Assembly: GCA_013696835.1 (NCBI GenBank)
Contig: JACCXV010000022.1
Span: forward strand, 1-14,592
Reading direction: 5' to 3'
From: Gemmatimonadota bacterium
Lineage (GTDB): Bacteria; Gemmatimonadota; Gemmatimonadetes; JACCXV01
DNA length: 14,592 nt
This document shows positions 13,206 to 14,592 of this stretch, one piece after another (position 1 is the first letter of the stretch; the number at the start of each line of letters is the position of its first letter). The notes under the pieces are model-generated. The model worked only from the letters and a program-made list of their open reading frames with translations, had not been told where the DNA came from and ran no database searches. Made by a program: the position numbers and the translations under genes.

Positions 13206-14435
13206 TCAGACCGCCGCCAGTTCCTCCGCCGGCTCGAGGAATCTCCGCCTGCTGCTCCGCCCGAGCTCCACGGTTTCCGCCTCCGCCAGAGCTCGCCCGA
13301 GAATCCGCTCGAGGTCCATCTTCGACTCCGCCCGCTCGAGCTGCGCTAGGCGCGCGCGGGTGTCGGGCCGCCGCGGCGCGAACAGCGCGCAGCAATCGTC
13401 GAAGGGCCTCACCGAAATGTCGTAGGTCCCGATGCGCCGGGCCAGCTCCACGATCTCGGCCTTGTCGAAGCCGACCAGAGGGCGCAGCACGGGGATCGAG
13501 ACGGCCGCCTCCGCCGCGGCCATGTTCTCCAGCGTCTGCGAGGCGACCTGCCCGAGGCTGTCTCCCGTCACGAGGGCGCCGCAGCCCTGTCGGGCCGCGA
13601 GCATCTCCGACACGCGCAGCATGCCGCGCCGCAGCAGGATCGTCCAAAGGCCCTCCGGCGCCAGGCGCCCGATCTCCTGCAGGAGCTCGGTGGCCGAGAG
13701 CAGGTGCAGCCGAACCGATCCGCTGCCCCAGCCCGCGAGGCCTTCCGCGAGCGCGAGCGCCTTCTCGCGCGCTCCCTGCGCCGTGTAGGGAAAGCTGTGA
13801 AAGTGCACGGCGTGAAGCGCCAGGCCACGCTTCATCGAGAGCCAGCCGGCGACCGGGCTGTCGATTCCCCCCGAGAGCAGCAGGAGCGCCCTTCCCGCGG
13901 TCCCGACGGGCAGTCCGCCGGGGCCGGGCAGCACCGCTTCGAAGAGGTAGGCGCCGCTCTCCCGTACCTCCACGTGCAGCGTGAAATCGGGCCGGCCGAG
14001 ATCGACGTCCAGCCCGGGGTGCGCCTGCTGGACGCTTCGCCCGAGCGCCACGTTGAGCTCCAGCGACGTGAGCGGAAAGCGCTTGTCCCCGCGGCGAGCG
14101 TTCACGGCGAAGGTGCGGCCGCCCCGCGACACCCCGGTGGCGGCGAGCGCCAGGGCGACCGGCGTGATCGCCTCCAGCTCCGGGTCCACGCGCAGGACGG
14201 GACTGTACGACCGAACCCCGAAAACGCGCGCCAGCGGCTGCGACGCGGGCTGCGGCGCGAACGGGTCGCCGCCGGGGGCGAACAGCCTTCCTCGCTCCCA
14301 CGCCACGTCCGCGCGTGGGATCTCGAGCGCACGCGCCACGTTCTCACGCAGGCGACGCTCGAAGAAGCGTCGGTTGCGCCCCTTGAGTCCGATCTCGTCG
14401 TACCGGATCAGCGTCAGGTGGCGCATGGCGCTCAT
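13206..14435 (-). CDS. thiI: tRNA 4-thiouridine synthetase ThiI (no rhodanese domain)
   Basis: The 409-aa product has an N-terminal ferredoxin-like segment with RYDEIGLKGRNR, a THUMP RNA-binding domain (about 60-170), and an adenylating PP-loop domain with SGGIDSP (188-194), HFHSFPYT and GDSLGQVASQT (291-301). Near the end is RPFDDCCALFAP with Cys348/Cys349. It uses ATP and persulfide sulfur to make s4U at position 8 of tRNA, and in many bacteria also helps thiamine thiazole synthesis. It lacks the C-terminal rhodanese domain of the E. coli enzyme, so it is the short Bacillus-type form. The start ATG at 14435 overlaps the TGA of the upstream cysteine desulfurase in an ATGA. An ATG three codons later is less likely. 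The pair strongly suggests a dedicated sulfur donor. Confidence 0.96.
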   Translation of the reverse strand: MSAMRHLTLIRYDEIGLKGRNRRFFERRLRENVARALEIPRADVAWERGRLFAPGGDPFAPQPASQPLARVFGVRSYSPVLRVDPELEAITPVALALAATGVSRGGRTFAVNARRGDKRFPLTSLELNVALGRSVQQAHPGLDVDLGRPDFTLHVEVRESGAYLFEAVLPGPGGLPVGTAGRALLLLSGGIDSPVAGWLSMKRGLALHAVHFHSFPYTAQGAREKALALAEGLAGWGSGSVRLHLLSATELLQEIGRLAPEGLWTILLRRGMLRVSEMLAARQGCGALVTGDSLGQVASQTLENMAAAEAAVSIPVLRPLVGFDKAEIVELARRIGTYDISVRPFDDCCALFAPRRPDTRARLAQLERAESKMDLERILGRALAEAETVELGRSSRRRFLEPAEELAAV

Positions 14436-14592
14436 CGGCGGGCGGGGACGAAGACCTCGCGCCGCACGTCCGCGAGGGCCGCGAGCGCCGTTTCGACCTC
14501 GGCGGCCGTCGTATAGCGTGAAAGGCTGATCCGAATGGCGCTCGAGGCGCGCTCCTCGGCGAGTCCCATGGCCTGGAGCACGTGGCTCGGGC
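14432..14592 (-). CDS. Cysteine desulfurase, C-terminal end only (runs off right edge)
   Basis: The last 52 codons are present. They read PSHVLQAMGL, a Glu-Arg-Ala segment, IRISLSRYTTAAEVETAL and a short tail. This is the class V aminotransferase/NifS-IscS C-terminus, where S-x-V-L-x-A-M-G and R-I/F-S-x-x-x-x-T-T are conserved. The PLP lysine and active-site cysteine lie outside the window. The enzyme takes sulfur from cysteine to form a persulfide. Its TGA overlaps the thiI start by 4 nt (ATGA), which implies translational coupling and direct sulfur hand-off to ThiI. IscS, NifS and SufS-like variants cannot be separated from this fragment. Confidence 0.93.
   Translation of the reverse strand, partial: PSHVLQAMGLAEERASSAIRISLSRYTTAAEVETALAALADVRREVFVPARR

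Overview
The window is GC-rich chromosomal DNA from a bacterium that appears to be Gram-negative-type: it has one lipoprotein with a Ser at +2, one Sec-secreted small protein, and a CorC/HlyC-type membrane protein. The gene set is mostly housekeeping: D-aminoacyl-tRNA deacylase, Maf, GlmS/GlmM, sulfate activation, ThiI/IscS and two tRNAs. The archaeal-type motif in the GlmM-like enzyme and the zinc-type ATP sulfurylase fit several high-GC soil or sediment phyla, such as Gemmatimonadota, Eisenbacteria, Acidobacteriota or Rokubacteria-like lineages. I cannot place it more precisely from the sequence alone.

Layout. (1) Positions 1-4229, all on the minus strand, read as tRNA-Thr(CGU), glmM-like mutase, glmS, dtd, then the start of a Maf-like gene that runs off the left edge. 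GlmM and GlmS together make glucosamine-1-phosphate for cell-wall precursors. (2) Positions 4230-4983 hold an AT-richer intergenic stretch, a 65-aa orphan protein on the plus strand with a strong terminator, and a 50-aa single-pass membrane protein. (3) Positions 4970-7292, minus strand, carry sat and cysC (sulfate to APS to PAPS), followed by a small winged-helix protein with a perfect inverted repeat just before its start codon. (4) Positions about 7300-10010 are a decayed accessory patch: a frameshifted and truncated N-acylglucosamine-2-epimerase-family gene, a basic-tailed hypothetical gene, a frameshifted tyrosine-recombinase fragment that has lost its HxxR arginine, and a 99-aa orphan. 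The patch ends at the 3' end of tRNA-Phe(GAA), the usual geometry of an island inserted at a tRNA gene. (5) Positions 10014-11361, minus strand, hold tRNA-Phe with a clear promoter, a small secreted protein and a lipoprotein. Upstream of the lipoprotein is a structured leader-like region with a terminator-shaped hairpin. (6) Positions 11826-14592 carry a CorC/HlyC-type protein on the plus strand, converging on an iscS-like/thiI pair whose reading frames overlap by 4 nt.

I did not find a convincing undescribed multi-gene system. The signals most worth a second look are the hairpin-rich region at 11461-11640, the palindromic candidate operator at 5304-5316, the Maf homologue with GARC where GADT is expected, and the tRNA-linked graveyard at 7.5-10 kb. 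Two genes missed by length- or edge-limited ORF calling were recovered: the partial maf and the 50-aa membrane protein. The two pseudogenes were pieced together across reading frames.
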